Below are positions 25,738 to 33,237 of a stretch of 64,000 bases of DNA, one piece after another. Under the pieces are notes generated by a model, which did not search any database, had not been told where the DNA came from, and was given only the letters and a program-made list of their open reading frames with translations. The stretch covers positions 62,001 to 126,000 of the IMG/VR virus record IMGVR_UViG_3300018080_000105; one strand, given 5' to 3'. The first letter of the stretch is position 1; every line of letters starts with the position of its first letter. The stretch comes from a virus. The position numbers and the translations under genes were made by a program.

Positions 25738-25924
25738 CCTTCAGCGATACCCCCAACCGCTTCGCCCGACGCTGCAGCCAACCACGAATCGGCGCGTCTT
25801 CCGGACAACGACCTTTGTTGAGTCGCTTCAGCGCTTCTTCAATCGCCATATCGCCGGTCTTGACCTGCTCACGAATTCCACGCGTGTCTTTTCTCACATC
25901 ATTCTCCAAGGCTGAGGCGGACAT
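25730..25924 (-). CDS. Hypothetical basic protein, 64 aa
   Basis: MSASALENDVRKDTRGIREQ start; overall basic helical protein with GWLQRRAKRLGVSLKDV at the end, reminiscent of small DNA- or RNA-binding helical proteins but without a diagnostic motif. The start overlaps the previous gene by 26 bases. Confidence 0.6.
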   Translation of the reverse strand: MSASALENDVRKDTRGIREQVKTGDMAIEEALKRLNKGRCPEDAPIRGWLQRRAKRLGVSLKDV

Positions 25925-26087
25925 AGTCCACCATGTCAGTCATTTCATACGATTCCCACAGCACCTGTCTTGGATTGCTGCGGTGGTACAAACAAAGCGT
26001 GCCACCCGCAAAATAGCGAACAGCAAAGTAATCAGTGTTGAGAATCCGGTGCTCTTTGAACCGGATGTACGTCGTCAGATGGCTCAC
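25899..26087 (-). CDS. Hypothetical protein, 62 aa
   Basis: Begins MSHLTTYIRFKEHRI; beta-rich (YFAVRYFAGGTLCLYHRS). ATG at 26087 overlaps the upstream stop as ATGA. No family recognised. Confidence 0.65.
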   Translation of the reverse strand: MSHLTTYIRFKEHRILNTDYFAVRYFAGGTLCLYHRSNPRQVLWESYEMTDMVDYVRLSLGE

Positions 26088-26503
26088 GACGACTTCGTGT
26101 CACTGAACAAGTGCGTCAGGTCCACTTCGTAGATAATCGTGTACTGGGTCTGCATCGTCTTTGGATGCCAGTGCGACGTCACATGCAGCACCGTTGTATG
26201 GTCGTCGCGAAGCGCTGTAAGTCGCCGCAACACGTTGGTCGGATCCGCGTACTCTTTCAACAACACCGGAGCCTTCGCGATCTCCGCCAGCCAAGTCGCC
26301 AACGATGCGTCTGTCACTTCCCGCCCGCCGGAAACCGGCCGCACGTAGTCTCGATCATCAAACGTGTTAGGGCCAGCATGCAGGATATCCACCTTCATAC
26401 CCGCCCGCCCCTCCAACGCAAAGAACAGGTGATGATCACAACCAGCGGCTTCCGCCCGCGACCACAACCCTGGCGGCAACGCAGCCGCCGTCTCGTAACT
26501 CAT
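26084..26503 (-). CDS. Hypothetical protein, 139 aa
   Basis: Begins MSYETAAALPPGLWSRAEAA; beta strands near the end (TVLHVTSHWHPKTMQTQYTI). A 16-bp palindrome lies 24 bases upstream of the ATG, so the gene may head a small transcription unit. No family recognised. Confidence 0.7.
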   Translation of the reverse strand: MSYETAAALPPGLWSRAEAAGCDHHLFFALEGRAGMKVDILHAGPNTFDDRDYVRPVSGGREVTDASLATWLAEIAKAPVLLKEYADPTNVLRRLTALRDDHTTVLHVTSHWHPKTMQTQYTIIYEVDLTHLFSDTKSS

Positions 26504-26526
26504 GACGTTCTCCTTCCCAAACGTTG

Positions 26527-26542
26527 TCCGGACATGTCCGGA
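26527..26542. promoter_or_regulatory. Perfect 16-bp palindrome, putative operator
   Basis: TCCGGACATGTCCGGA reads the same on both strands. It sits in the 71-base gap between two genes, upstream of the start at 26503. A related half site (TATGTCCGGATTC) occurs about 75 bases further up inside the preceding gene. A dimeric repressor site is inferred. Confidence 0.45.
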
Positions 26543-26574
26543 TTCTGTTCGGTAATTCTCAGAACCCTGTAAAA

Positions 26575-27312
26575 TCAGGCCGACACCGTTTCAGCGATGG
26601 CCGGATCTTGTCCAAATATGTCCGGATTCGACTCCGAACAGTATTTTGGCTCTTTCATGTACGCGACCATCTTGTCCTGCACATACTCCAGCAACTGCTG
26701 AGAAGGGCGATCCAGAATACCCTCGTCCGCATGCACAGCACCCGGGACGAGCTTCAACCAGATCAACGCCATCGTGACCCGCTCTTGCCACTTTGCCACG
26801 TCGTGGCCCTGCAGCCCGAGACCGCTGACAATCAGAGCCCGTAACGTTTCATGTTGCAGGAACACCGGCAATGGTTTGTCGAGCATCTTTGGGTCCGGAT
26901 CTTTGACAAGGTATTCAGCCTCGCCAACCTCCAGATCCAAGTCAGAGTCTGCAACCCAAACCCATCCCATCACGTAATCGCCGGCATCTCCGCTCCCTGA
27001 AACAGGGGCATCAGCATCAACCTCGATCTTGCCGTCTTCTGCAAGGTGCTCCCTCGCATACGCGACCCGCAATTTGTCAACAACTGTTTGCTCATTCTCT
27101 CGCCGCCAGGACACAGTGCTCGGCAGCAGTGACAGAAAAAGATCGGCATTCGTATCGATCGCTTTCAACGTGGCAGCGATCACGTCCCGTATCGCAGAAG
27201 TCTTGTACGTACTCACAATCAATTGCGGCGGGATGTCTTCGTGCATTGCCGTCTGCTGCCCGACCCACTCAACCAACTTCTCGAAGTCAATGTTCGATAA
27301 ATCGCCCGTCAT
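26575..27312 (-). CDS. Hypothetical protein, 245 aa
   Basis: ATG at 27312 follows GGAGGG and overlaps the preceding stop. Helical start (SNIDFEKLVEWVGQQTAMHE), an acidic middle (VGEAEYLVKDPDPKML) and a C-terminal region with DIFGQDPAIAETVSA. No domain recognised. It ends just before the palindrome at 26527. Confidence 0.72.
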   Translation of the reverse strand: MTGDLSNIDFEKLVEWVGQQTAMHEDIPPQLIVSTYKTSAIRDVIAATLKAIDTNADLFLSLLPSTVSWRRENEQTVVDKLRVAYAREHLAEDGKIEVDADAPVSGSGDAGDYVMGWVWVADSDLDLEVGEAEYLVKDPDPKMLDKPLPVFLQHETLRALIVSGLGLQGHDVAKWQERVTMALIWLKLVPGAVHADEGILDRPSQQLLEYVQDKMVAYMKEPKYCSESNPDIFGQDPAIAETVSA

Positions 27313-27602
27313 CAAGCCCTCCAAAGCAGACCGACCACCAAGCCGGCAAAGAACACCAGGCCCAACAGCCCGGCCAGTAAGACGCAGCCCAGCATTTCCA
27401 AAGCACGCTGGTCGTCATCGTATTCATCCGCAAAAGCAACCTGCCCGCCAAGCGGCCAGATCACCGGCAAAGAAAGAGCGTCGACATGAATCACCACCTG
27501 TTCCTGCTCAACCAACTCTTTCAGTGGCCCTTGCGGACGAGAATCGCTCCACAAATAGCCGTCTCCGCAACACAAAGCATCGCAGAGCACCGGAAGATCC
27601 AT
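27312..27602 (-). CDS. C-terminally anchored membrane protein, 96 aa
   Basis: ATG at 27602 is preceded by GAGGAAG. The last 25 residues are a hydrophobic helix (LGCVLLAGLLGLVFFAGLVV). The same frame is open and protein-like for 25 more codons upstream to a GGAGG site at about 27680 but offers only ATC or CTG there, so a longer product with an unusual start is possible. Confidence 0.65.
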   Translation of the reverse strand: MDLPVLCDALCCGDGYLWSDSRPQGPLKELVEQEQVVIHVDALSLPVIWPLGGQVAFADEYDDDQRALEMLGCVLLAGLLGLVFFAGLVVGLLWRA

Positions 27603-27657
27603 TCCGTCAGCTTCCTCGCTGAAGTAATCACGGATTACGTCCAGCGCCAGCTTCGCA

Positions 27658-27954
27658 TCATCGGTCAGATAGATGATCCACCTCCGATAAGTTCTTCAGG
27701 CTGCCGACCCGGTATCCCAGAAACATCCCGGCCGCTAGCGTCGTGATACACACGAGCATAAACACACCATCTGCAATGTAAAAATGACCGGGCGGAGATG
27801 GTGCTCCCGTCATCTCGTACAACCCCGTAGGCGTCCAAATTGAGTAAGCATCTCCTTCGATACACTGTTGCCAGTATTCAGCCCATCGTGAGGTGTCGAC
27901 CTCTGCGCCGGGCAAAGGGGGCGGCGGCGGGACTGGCCCCGGCGGCGGGTACAT
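27658..27954 (-). CDS. Single-pass membrane protein with Pro-rich N-terminus
   Basis: 98 residues from ATG at 27954 (AGGAGG upstream). Starts MYPPPGPVPPPPPLPG, then a Trp/Tyr-rich stretch, and one hydrophobic helix (GVFMLVCITTLAAGMFLG). Overlaps the end of the upstream gene by 77 bases in another frame. Function unknown. Confidence 0.65.
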   Translation of the reverse strand: MYPPPGPVPPPPPLPGAEVDTSRWAEYWQQCIEGDAYSIWTPTGLYEMTGAPSPPGHFYIADGVFMLVCITTLAAGMFLGYRVGSLKNLSEVDHLSDR

Positions 27955-28231
27955 ACGATTGTCCTCCTGGTTGTGCGATATTGTAATCAAGCGATTCCGG
28001 ATCGCCGGACTCTTCAAAAACTTCCTCATCGTGATGATGATGCGCTCGTCGTAGAATCTGATCGATATCGAGTCCTTCCCGGTCACACAAATGCAACAGA
28101 TCCACGAACAGATCTGCCACCATGTCCAGATAGTCTTCCAGGTTACCCAGGTAACTGGATTGATTCGTTTCTCGTGCAAATGCGGACACAGCCTTTTCAG
28201 CCCATGCCGCACGCTGCGCGTTCGTAGTCAT
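27878..28231 (-). CDS. Conserved phage-type helical protein, 117 aa
   Basis: Begins MTTNAQRAAWAEKAVSAFAR and continues NLEDYLDMVADLFVDLLHLC then DREGLDIDQILRRAHHHHDEE. This layout (asp-rich helix pair followed by D-x-D-x-x-LRRA-x-xH) is common in small phage proteins of unknown role. ATG overlaps the upstream stop as ATGA. The last 30 residues read through a Pro/Ala/Arg-rich overlap and may be tail. Confidence 0.72.
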   Translation of the reverse strand: MTTNAQRAAWAEKAVSAFARETNQSSYLGNLEDYLDMVADLFVDLLHLCDREGLDIDQILRRAHHHHDEEVFEESGDPESLDYNIAQPGGQSYVPAAGASPAAAPFARRRGRHLTMG

Positions 28232-28338
28232 GTGTTACCTTTCCGACAAGAGCGGAAGTGGGGGATTCGCACCCCTCGCTGCAATCTCCGCAGCAACTCG
28301 TACGCCCGATCTTTCCGTGTATCAGTCACCTTTGGCAT
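28228..28338 (-). CDS. Small basic protein, 36 aa
   Basis: ATG at 28338 has GAGGAGG 8 bases upstream. Product MPKVTDTRKDRAYELLRRLQ followed by a basic tail, ending with ATGA coupling to the next gene. Very basic and helical, probably nucleic-acid-binding; no family. Confidence 0.55.
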   Translation of the reverse strand: MPKVTDTRKDRAYELLRRLQRGVRIPHFRSCRKGNT

Positions 28339-28582
28339 TGGCAGCCTCCTCGCACACAGGGCAGACCTGGTACAGAATGTACTCCTGCAACTCGTTGAAC
28401 GTGCCCGCCGCATAGATGAGCAGTAACAGCGCGAACAGAAGCACACTACCGATAGCCAAGCCTTTCAGTGCTTCGCTGGCGGCACGTCCGTGCTCGGCCG
28501 CCAGAACCACAGCAAGCAACCACGCGACCAGAAACACAATCAGCACCAAGACGTCTGCTGTGTGAGCTACCGTCCAATTCAT
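28322..28582 (-). CDS. Two-helix membrane protein with CxxC end, 86 aa
   Basis: Hydrophobic helices VLVLIVFLVAWLLAVVLAA and VLLFALLLLIYAAG, then YQVCPVCEEA with a C-x2-C pair. The size would allow a holin, but nothing specific supports that. Its end overlaps the next small gene. Confidence 0.65.
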   Translation of the reverse strand: MNWTVAHTADVLVLIVFLVAWLLAVVLAAEHGRAASEALKGLAIGSVLLFALLLLIYAAGTFNELQEYILYQVCPVCEEAANAKGD

Positions 28583-28869
28583 GTTACTGCTTTCTGAAGT
28601 TGCGCAATCTCGTCGGTGAGTCGCTGCATCACCAAGCCCATCGCTTCTTCTTTCGCTGCCTCCAGGCCTCCGGCTTGCAACTCATGAGTTTTGAAAAACG
28701 GATCGCACGACAATAGCCAGGTATCCGGCGGATAATGAATGTGACGATGTACTCTGATCCGCACCGCACCACACGACAGACACCAGGCTTTCGGCTTCCG
28801 TTCCTCTACCGGTTCTCTCTGCGAGTAGCTCGAAATGTCTTCCCACTCAGGTTTTTTTGTTTTTGCCAT
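28579..28869 (-). CDS. Hypothetical protein with Cys pair, 96 aa
   Basis: ATG at 28869 (MAKTKKPEWEDISSYSQR); the longer frame to 28950 is rejected. C-x2-C (CLSC) plus histidines in RVHRHIHYPP could bind zinc; the C-terminus is a helix (EEAMGLVMQRLTDEIAQLQK). Overlaps the upstream gene by 23 bases. Confidence 0.6.
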   Translation of the reverse strand: MAKTKKPEWEDISSYSQREPVEERKPKAWCLSCGAVRIRVHRHIHYPPDTWLLSCDPFFKTHELQAGGLEAAKEEAMGLVMQRLTDEIAQLQKAVT

Positions 28870-29284
28870 CGGTAGCGTGGATCTCCCCTTCTTTGAGGTC
28901 AGCAGCATCCTCGGTTGTAATGCTGACAGTCTGATTCCAACCGGTGCCAATTTGGAGTGTCACACCTGTTTCTACAATGTGGCGAACGGCAATGGACACC
29001 TGCTCCTTAATAATACTACCTACCTTTCTGTCGACTGCGTCGCGAATCTTCCTGTCCATATCACGGTCCAGGCGATTACTAATCCAGCGATCCATACGCT
29101 CCTTTGGTATAGATATCGTTTCGAGCTCTGCTGTGGCACGCTCTTCCAAGCGCTTCTGGATCTTTTCCACATGCTCGTCAACCTGTGAACGCAGCTGTTC
29201 AGCTGAGAGCATCTTATTCACCACGTCCCGCACAGCATTTTTCAACTGAGCAGGCGTTACTCTAATCTCCAATCCGTCCATCAC
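28847..29284 (-). CDS. Coiled-coil protein, 145 aa
   Basis: Starts GTG ATG at 29284/29281. Long heptad-type helices (AEQLRSQVDEHVEKIQKRLE, WISNRLDRDMDRKIRDAVDR) dominate, then a short Ser/Thr-rich end. May be a structural oligomer. No family recognised. Confidence 0.7.
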   Translation of the reverse strand: MMDGLEIRVTPAQLKNAVRDVVNKMLSAEQLRSQVDEHVEKIQKRLEERATAELETISIPKERMDRWISNRLDRDMDRKIRDAVDRKVGSIIKEQVSIAVRHIVETGVTLQIGTGWNQTVSITTEDAADLKEGEIHATDGKNKKT

Positions 29285-29930
29285 TCAAACTTTCAGATAT
29301 TAAGTTCTCAGGCAGAAACGGCAGATGCAGCGACGTTGTGGACATATACCATTCCACAGACTCCCACTCATCAAACGGATCCCCCGTCGTTTCGTAATAG
29401 AGCTGGGCCACTTCGTTGTCAGCCTGCACCCGGATCGTCTCCAATCGCCACTGTACGTCGCGCATCGGTTCGTGATAAGCGACAGCAACGATGTACGTGT
29501 CACCATGCGTGAACTGAGGGTTGTTCCCCAGCGCACCGCCCGGCAACCATTCGGACGTCACCATGAGCCGCTGCGGCCCTTTGAATGGCGTCAAGAGGTC
29601 CGTGCCAGACCGACTTACTCGCGTCCGGTACTCTGTCAACTCTTCAGCAGTCACCTGCTCTACTGACATCAACCGCACCAACAGCTCGCCAATCAGTGCC
29701 TTTCGCTCGGCCGACAGGTATCGCCACTGACGCTGCGACTTTGACAGTACGTCGATCAGTGCCAGCAGGTCTCGCTCTGCCTGGGACATGTCACGAGCGT
29801 GCACCCACAGCTCGTCCAGCTGTGTTTGCAAGTGCACCACGGCCACTCCGGAGTTGAGCTTCATCGCTTCCAGATAGTAAGCCCAGGAGCGTTCCAGCTT
29901 TTCAGTCAGACGCGATATCGGGGCAACCAT
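29262..29930 (-). CDS. Hypothetical protein, 222 aa
   Basis: ATG at 29930 follows GGAGAG. Helical N-terminal half (LERSWAYYLEAMKL, AERDLLALIDVLSKS) and a C-terminal half with strands RLMVTSEWLPGG, GDTYIVAVAYHEPM and QWRLETIRV. The latter resembles the GD-x-Y module found in the large protein at 51181-52698. Unknown role. Confidence 0.7.
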   Translation of the reverse strand: MVAPISRLTEKLERSWAYYLEAMKLNSGVAVVHLQTQLDELWVHARDMSQAERDLLALIDVLSKSQRQWRYLSAERKALIGELLVRLMSVEQVTAEELTEYRTRVSRSGTDLLTPFKGPQRLMVTSEWLPGGALGNNPQFTHGDTYIVAVAYHEPMRDVQWRLETIRVQADNEVAQLYYETTGDPFDEWESVEWYMSTTSLHLPFLPENLISESLSDGRIGD

Positions 29931-30927
29931 TGTCACTCTCCAGGAACACAGTAAACGCTTCAGAGTAATATCGCAGCACGCCAGACGTGACAGCCAACCG
30001 GGCCACATCTGTCAATGCGGACTCGATCACCGTGAACTCCGGCTTGGAAATATACCTGGTGACTGCCCGCTTCCGCATAAATGCCTTCAGCATCGCCATC
30101 AGGTCATCTTCCAGCTGCGGAAGATTGTACAGCGGCCGGTTGACGATCTGATCATTCAGCGAGATCAACGACTCGTCAGCACAGATCAAATACGCATGCC
30201 GCAACGCATCCGCCCAGCCCCCTGCCTGCTTCTGTGCTTCCTCAGAAGAAAACAACGGCGCAGACAGATCCGGCTCCCCGCCTTCAGCCTCATTCTCTTG
30301 AATCGCCTGGATGGTACTGAACTTGACCTCGCCAACCACGGACAAGTCTCGCACGAAGCCTATGCCGTCCAGCTCTTCGTGTATTTCGTAGGTCATACCG
30401 CGAGGAGTTACGATCGCCTGTTGACCGACCTGCAGAGCGTACGAATCCGCTCCGCGACAGCGATTAAGCAGCTCGGCCACCTCCTTCGCCGGGCCAGCAA
30501 TCTGCTTAACTTCCATAGCGCCAAGCGATTCTTTTGTCGCACTCGGGTGCAGTGTCACGTCCAGCAACACCAGTGACCCAAGAGGCATGTTGTCGTAGTA
30601 AATCACTCCCGGAGGCTCCGAGTCGTACGGCTCTACCACGCGGAGCTGGAACTCCGCGCCCATCAACACGCCGATCCCGTCGGCGCCCGGAAGTATCGTT
30701 GGTGCCGGCTCTTTGACCACTGCAACCAGCTCACACTTCCCAAGCCCGTCAATATCCAGCGAAATAGGGTCATCATTTAGGTCCTGGTCAACCAGCTGTC
30801 GCATTACCGCCACCGGCCCCATCACAGCCGTTGCATACAACAACTCTTCACGCAGCGACAAGCCGACCAACCAGATACCGTTGGGCAACTTCACGTCGCT
30901 ATAATCAACCACAGCTTCTTTTTGCAT
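29902..30927 (-). CDS. Hypothetical protein, 341 aa
   Basis: Begins MQKEAVVDYSDVKLPNGIW. Mixed alpha/beta with an acidic segment (EAEGGEPDLSAP) and a C-terminal helical region (LMAMLKAFMRKRAVTRYIS). No catalytic motif. Its 3' end overlaps the next gene by 29 bases. Confidence 0.72.
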   Translation of the reverse strand: MQKEAVVDYSDVKLPNGIWLVGLSLREELLYATAVMGPVAVMRQLVDQDLNDDPISLDIDGLGKCELVAVVKEPAPTILPGADGIGVLMGAEFQLRVVEPYDSEPPGVIYYDNMPLGSLVLLDVTLHPSATKESLGAMEVKQIAGPAKEVAELLNRCRGADSYALQVGQQAIVTPRGMTYEIHEELDGIGFVRDLSVVGEVKFSTIQAIQENEAEGGEPDLSAPLFSSEEAQKQAGGWADALRHAYLICADESLISLNDQIVNRPLYNLPQLEDDLMAMLKAFMRKRAVTRYISKPEFTVIESALTDVARLAVTSGVLRYYSEAFTVFLESDNGCPDIASD

Positions 30928-30943
30928 CTACATCAGCTCCGTT

Positions 30944-31630
30944 TCAAAGAGAGGCGGCGTTCTTCTCCAGAATCGCCTTGCCGTCCGGGATGATTGGGTA
31001 TTCAACTTCCATACGTTCGTACTCATTGTCGTCACGATCATGCAAGAACCAGAACGCCTCAGTCAGCAGTCCTTTCTCCAGGATCTCCTCAGCCAGCTTT
31101 TCTGTTTCCTCAGATCGCCGTGCCTGTTCTTCCGCGCGGGCATATCGCTCCCACATTCGATGCGTAGCCACCCGCAGTTCATCATCAGCAGGGTCAATGT
31201 CCGCGACAATCGTCTTCGGCTTATTCATCGCGACAGGATAAGACTTGTAATACCCTTGGTCACGACGGTCTCGCATCACGTCCAAACAGGCCGTGCCCAG
31301 TTCGTCAATGTTGCGACACAGGTAGTAACGGTCCTCGTGCTTCTCTTTGAAGACCAGCAGCGTCGGCTGGTCGATCATGGCCTGGACCTGTCGGACATAG
31401 CTCATCGACACCTGCACTTCGGCGAACGGTGTGCCCTCGGGAACACACACACGCACACGGATACGCCCCGGCTGCGGCATGACCCACGTCTGTTTCAGAT
31501 CACTCCACGCACGCAAGTGGTAAGCGTCTTCACCTGCACGCGGCCAGGTGTGGTCATAGACGTACTCGAACTTACCGGCGAACAGTGTGTTGAACTCCGA
31601 CAATGTGATTGTTTCAGCTGCTTTTGTCAT
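30944..31630 (-). CDS. Hypothetical protein, 228 aa
   Basis: ATG at 31630 (MTKAAETITLSEFNTLF) with AAGGAAG upstream. Two basic/acidic helical repeats near the C-terminus (ARRSEETEKLAEEILEKGLL). No domain recognised. Confidence 0.7.
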   Translation of the reverse strand: MTKAAETITLSEFNTLFAGKFEYVYDHTWPRAGEDAYHLRAWSDLKQTWVMPQPGRIRVRVCVPEGTPFAEVQVSMSYVRQVQAMIDQPTLLVFKEKHEDRYYLCRNIDELGTACLDVMRDRRDQGYYKSYPVAMNKPKTIVADIDPADDELRVATHRMWERYARAEEQARRSEETEKLAEEILEKGLLTEAFWFLHDRDDNEYERMEVEYPIIPDGKAILEKNAASL

Positions 31631-31820
31631 CTTCTTCCTTCGCAAAATCCCAACCACGAATCCAGTATTCACGACGCTGCCGTGTCAAGTTAGCCGGACC
31701 AGTAGCGTATTTGTTGTATGTTTGGTACGGGCACGAATCTCGACTGTCCCCGCGGCGGTAGGCCTCTCCGCCGCGTTTCTGACAACCGATCAAGTGCTTA
31801 TTCCACCGAGGACTGTGCAT
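31614..31820 (-). CDS. Ribosome modulation factor-like protein
   Basis: 68 residues from ATG at 31820 (31826 also possible). RMF of gammaproteobacteria has a basic RG-x-x-AG-x-x-G head, CPYQTLN and W-L-x-GW; here AYRRGDSRDSCPYQTYNKY has C30-T34 identical and REYWIRGWDFAKEE (W53-W57) matches the end, with a 12-residue insertion between. RMF silences ribosomes as 100S dimers in stationary phase. A phage version could bind or protect host ribosomes. Weakest point: short and only motif-level. Confidence 0.6.
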   Translation of the reverse strand: MHSPRWNKHLIGCQKRGGEAYRRGDSRDSCPYQTYNKYATGPANLTRQRREYWIRGWDFAKEEDDKSS

Positions 31821-32085
31821 GAGCATACCCCAAGAGTTTCCGAGCAGTCGCGCGGTCGACTTCCATCGTCCGGCGTGGTTTCCACTCCCAACCGTTCCAC
31901 CACTGCTCCAGTATGTTGTACCGGAGAGCATTCTTCTCTTCACCTGTCCACATCGCTGTGGGCAGAAAATGTCGAGAGTCACCGATAATGAATGGGTTAC
32001 GCGGCAAATAACGCCGCTCACCCAGCCGATGCCCGTAAAGACAACAGTTCAGCCGTGTTACCAGTCGTTTTATCCGTCGAATCAA
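31798..32085 (-). CDS. Hypothetical basic protein, 95 aa
   Basis: TTG at 32085 overlaps the upstream stop as TTGA. Arg/Trp-rich (MIRRIKRLVTRLN; WWNGWEWKPRRTM). No family recognised; may bind nucleic acid. Its end overlaps the RMF-like start. Confidence 0.62.
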   Translation of the reverse strand: MIRRIKRLVTRLNCCLYGHRLGERRYLPRNPFIIGDSRHFLPTAMWTGEEKNALRYNILEQWWNGWEWKPRRTMEVDRATARKLLGYAHAQSSVE

Positions 32086-32630
32086 AAGTCTCGCTCCTTC
32101 AGCCAGTCAGCAAATTCTCGGTAAGGTGGCAGATCTGCCGTGGTGGAGCGATTCTCCAACTCTGGCAGATCCCAGTACACATCACGTCTCTCTTCGTACC
32201 TAGCCAGCCAGGCACCCGCAGTGGCTATGTCCATCCAGTACGCCATGAACGCCTGCAGGTTTCGCGTCCGCAAATAATCAATTGCCAACTCACTGTACGC
32301 GTACTGCCAGGCGGCAAACTTCGGACACTCTTCATGCCGTCGGTTGTTTCGCTCCTCTGTCACGACATCCGTCGGCTCCTCGCCGGCCGTGTCGTGGTAC
32401 ATCGACATGACGCCCGTGTCGAAGATAGCCAACGTAGCGTAACAGCCGAAACAGACGTCCCCTTCCCACTCGCCGAACGTGCGGGATTCCAGCTTCACGT
32501 TCTCAAACTCACCCGCGAAGTATGCTTCCGCTCCGCGGATCATGGCGTAAACAGCGTCGCTGGGCTTTTCCCAGATCGTGTTCTTGTACAGAGGGAAACT
32601 ACGCTTCTGAATTACAGTCGTCACGTTCAA
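32082..32630 (-). CDS. Hypothetical protein, 182 aa
   Basis: Starts TTG at 32630 (or GTG 32624) after AGGAAGG. Contains many aromatic residues (FAAWQYAYSELAIDYLRT, FMAYWMDIATAGAWLARY) and VCFGCYATLAIFD. No domain recognised. Confidence 0.66.
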   Translation of the reverse strand: MNVTTVIQKRSFPLYKNTIWEKPSDAVYAMIRGAEAYFAGEFENVKLESRTFGEWEGDVCFGCYATLAIFDTGVMSMYHDTAGEEPTDVVTEERNNRRHEECPKFAAWQYAYSELAIDYLRTRNLQAFMAYWMDIATAGAWLARYEERRDVYWDLPELENRSTTADLPPYREFADWLKERDF

Positions 32631-33093
32631 ATGCCTTCCTGATCCGGTTCACGGCGTTGCGTAACTCTTCCAGGTCGTCGCGATGCTCAAAGTTGAACTG
32701 GAACTCATGCGGTGTCACGAATCCAACACTGTCCGGGTAGTGCGTCTCCACGATCTCAGCCTGCTGGCAAGCCCGGCCGATCGCATCCACATCTGCGGAG
32801 TCAACATTGAAAGGTCGCCCATACAATCGCTTCAGAATCTCCAGTGCCAGGTCCCGAAACAAATCCTTGTCAGGGTGATCGACCCGCGGGTCGTCTGCCT
32901 CATTAAGCAACGCTGCCGCGATCACCACCGGTGGCAGGTCTTCCCCGCCCGCGCCAAAGCAGTCCACGCCCCAGCCTTCAGTAATCCACTCCCTCGCTTG
33001 TTGGATATAACCCTCGCGACTCTGCCCGTTAATTGCCAGGTGGCCAGCATCAACCTCCTTCAACCAGTCCATTATTGCGATGGTATTCTTCAT
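32599..33093 (-). CDS. Hypothetical protein, 164 aa
   Basis: ATG at 33093 after GAGAGGAAG. Begins MKNTIAIMDWLKEVDAGHLA and has AREWITEGWGVDCFGAGGED and LFRDLALEILKRLYGRP. Helical; acid/base balanced. The start is coupled to the upstream micro-gene. No family recognised. Confidence 0.68.
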   Translation of the reverse strand: MKNTIAIMDWLKEVDAGHLAINGQSREGYIQQAREWITEGWGVDCFGAGGEDLPPVVIAAALLNEADDPRVDHPDKDLFRDLALEILKRLYGRPFNVDSADVDAIGRACQQAEIVETHYPDSVGFVTPHEFQFNFEHRDDLEELRNAVNRIRKAFERDDCNSEA

Positions 33094-33233
33094 CACTTCC
33101 TCTCAGCCTTCGGTTTCTCCCACGTGTCGTAACGACCCCGCATGCAGTAGCACACCAGACAGATCGCGTAGCTCATTCCACTGGGATAACGTACCCAGTG
33201 AACTCTCCAGCCTTTCTTGCGGCATTTACACAC
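33093..33233 (-). CDS. Cysteine-rich micro-protein, 46 aa
   Basis: GTG at 33233 begins MCKCRKKGWRVHWVRYPSGM; the second half has CLVCYCM. Five cysteines in C-x-C and C-x2-C-x-C pairs suggest a small zinc ribbon. It ends within the GTGATG of the next gene, which supports real coupling. Missed by 60-codon cut-offs. Confidence 0.6.
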   Translation of the reverse strand: MCKCRKKGWRVHWVRYPSGMSYAICLVCYCMRGRYDTWEKPKAERK

Positions 33234-33237
33234 CGCG

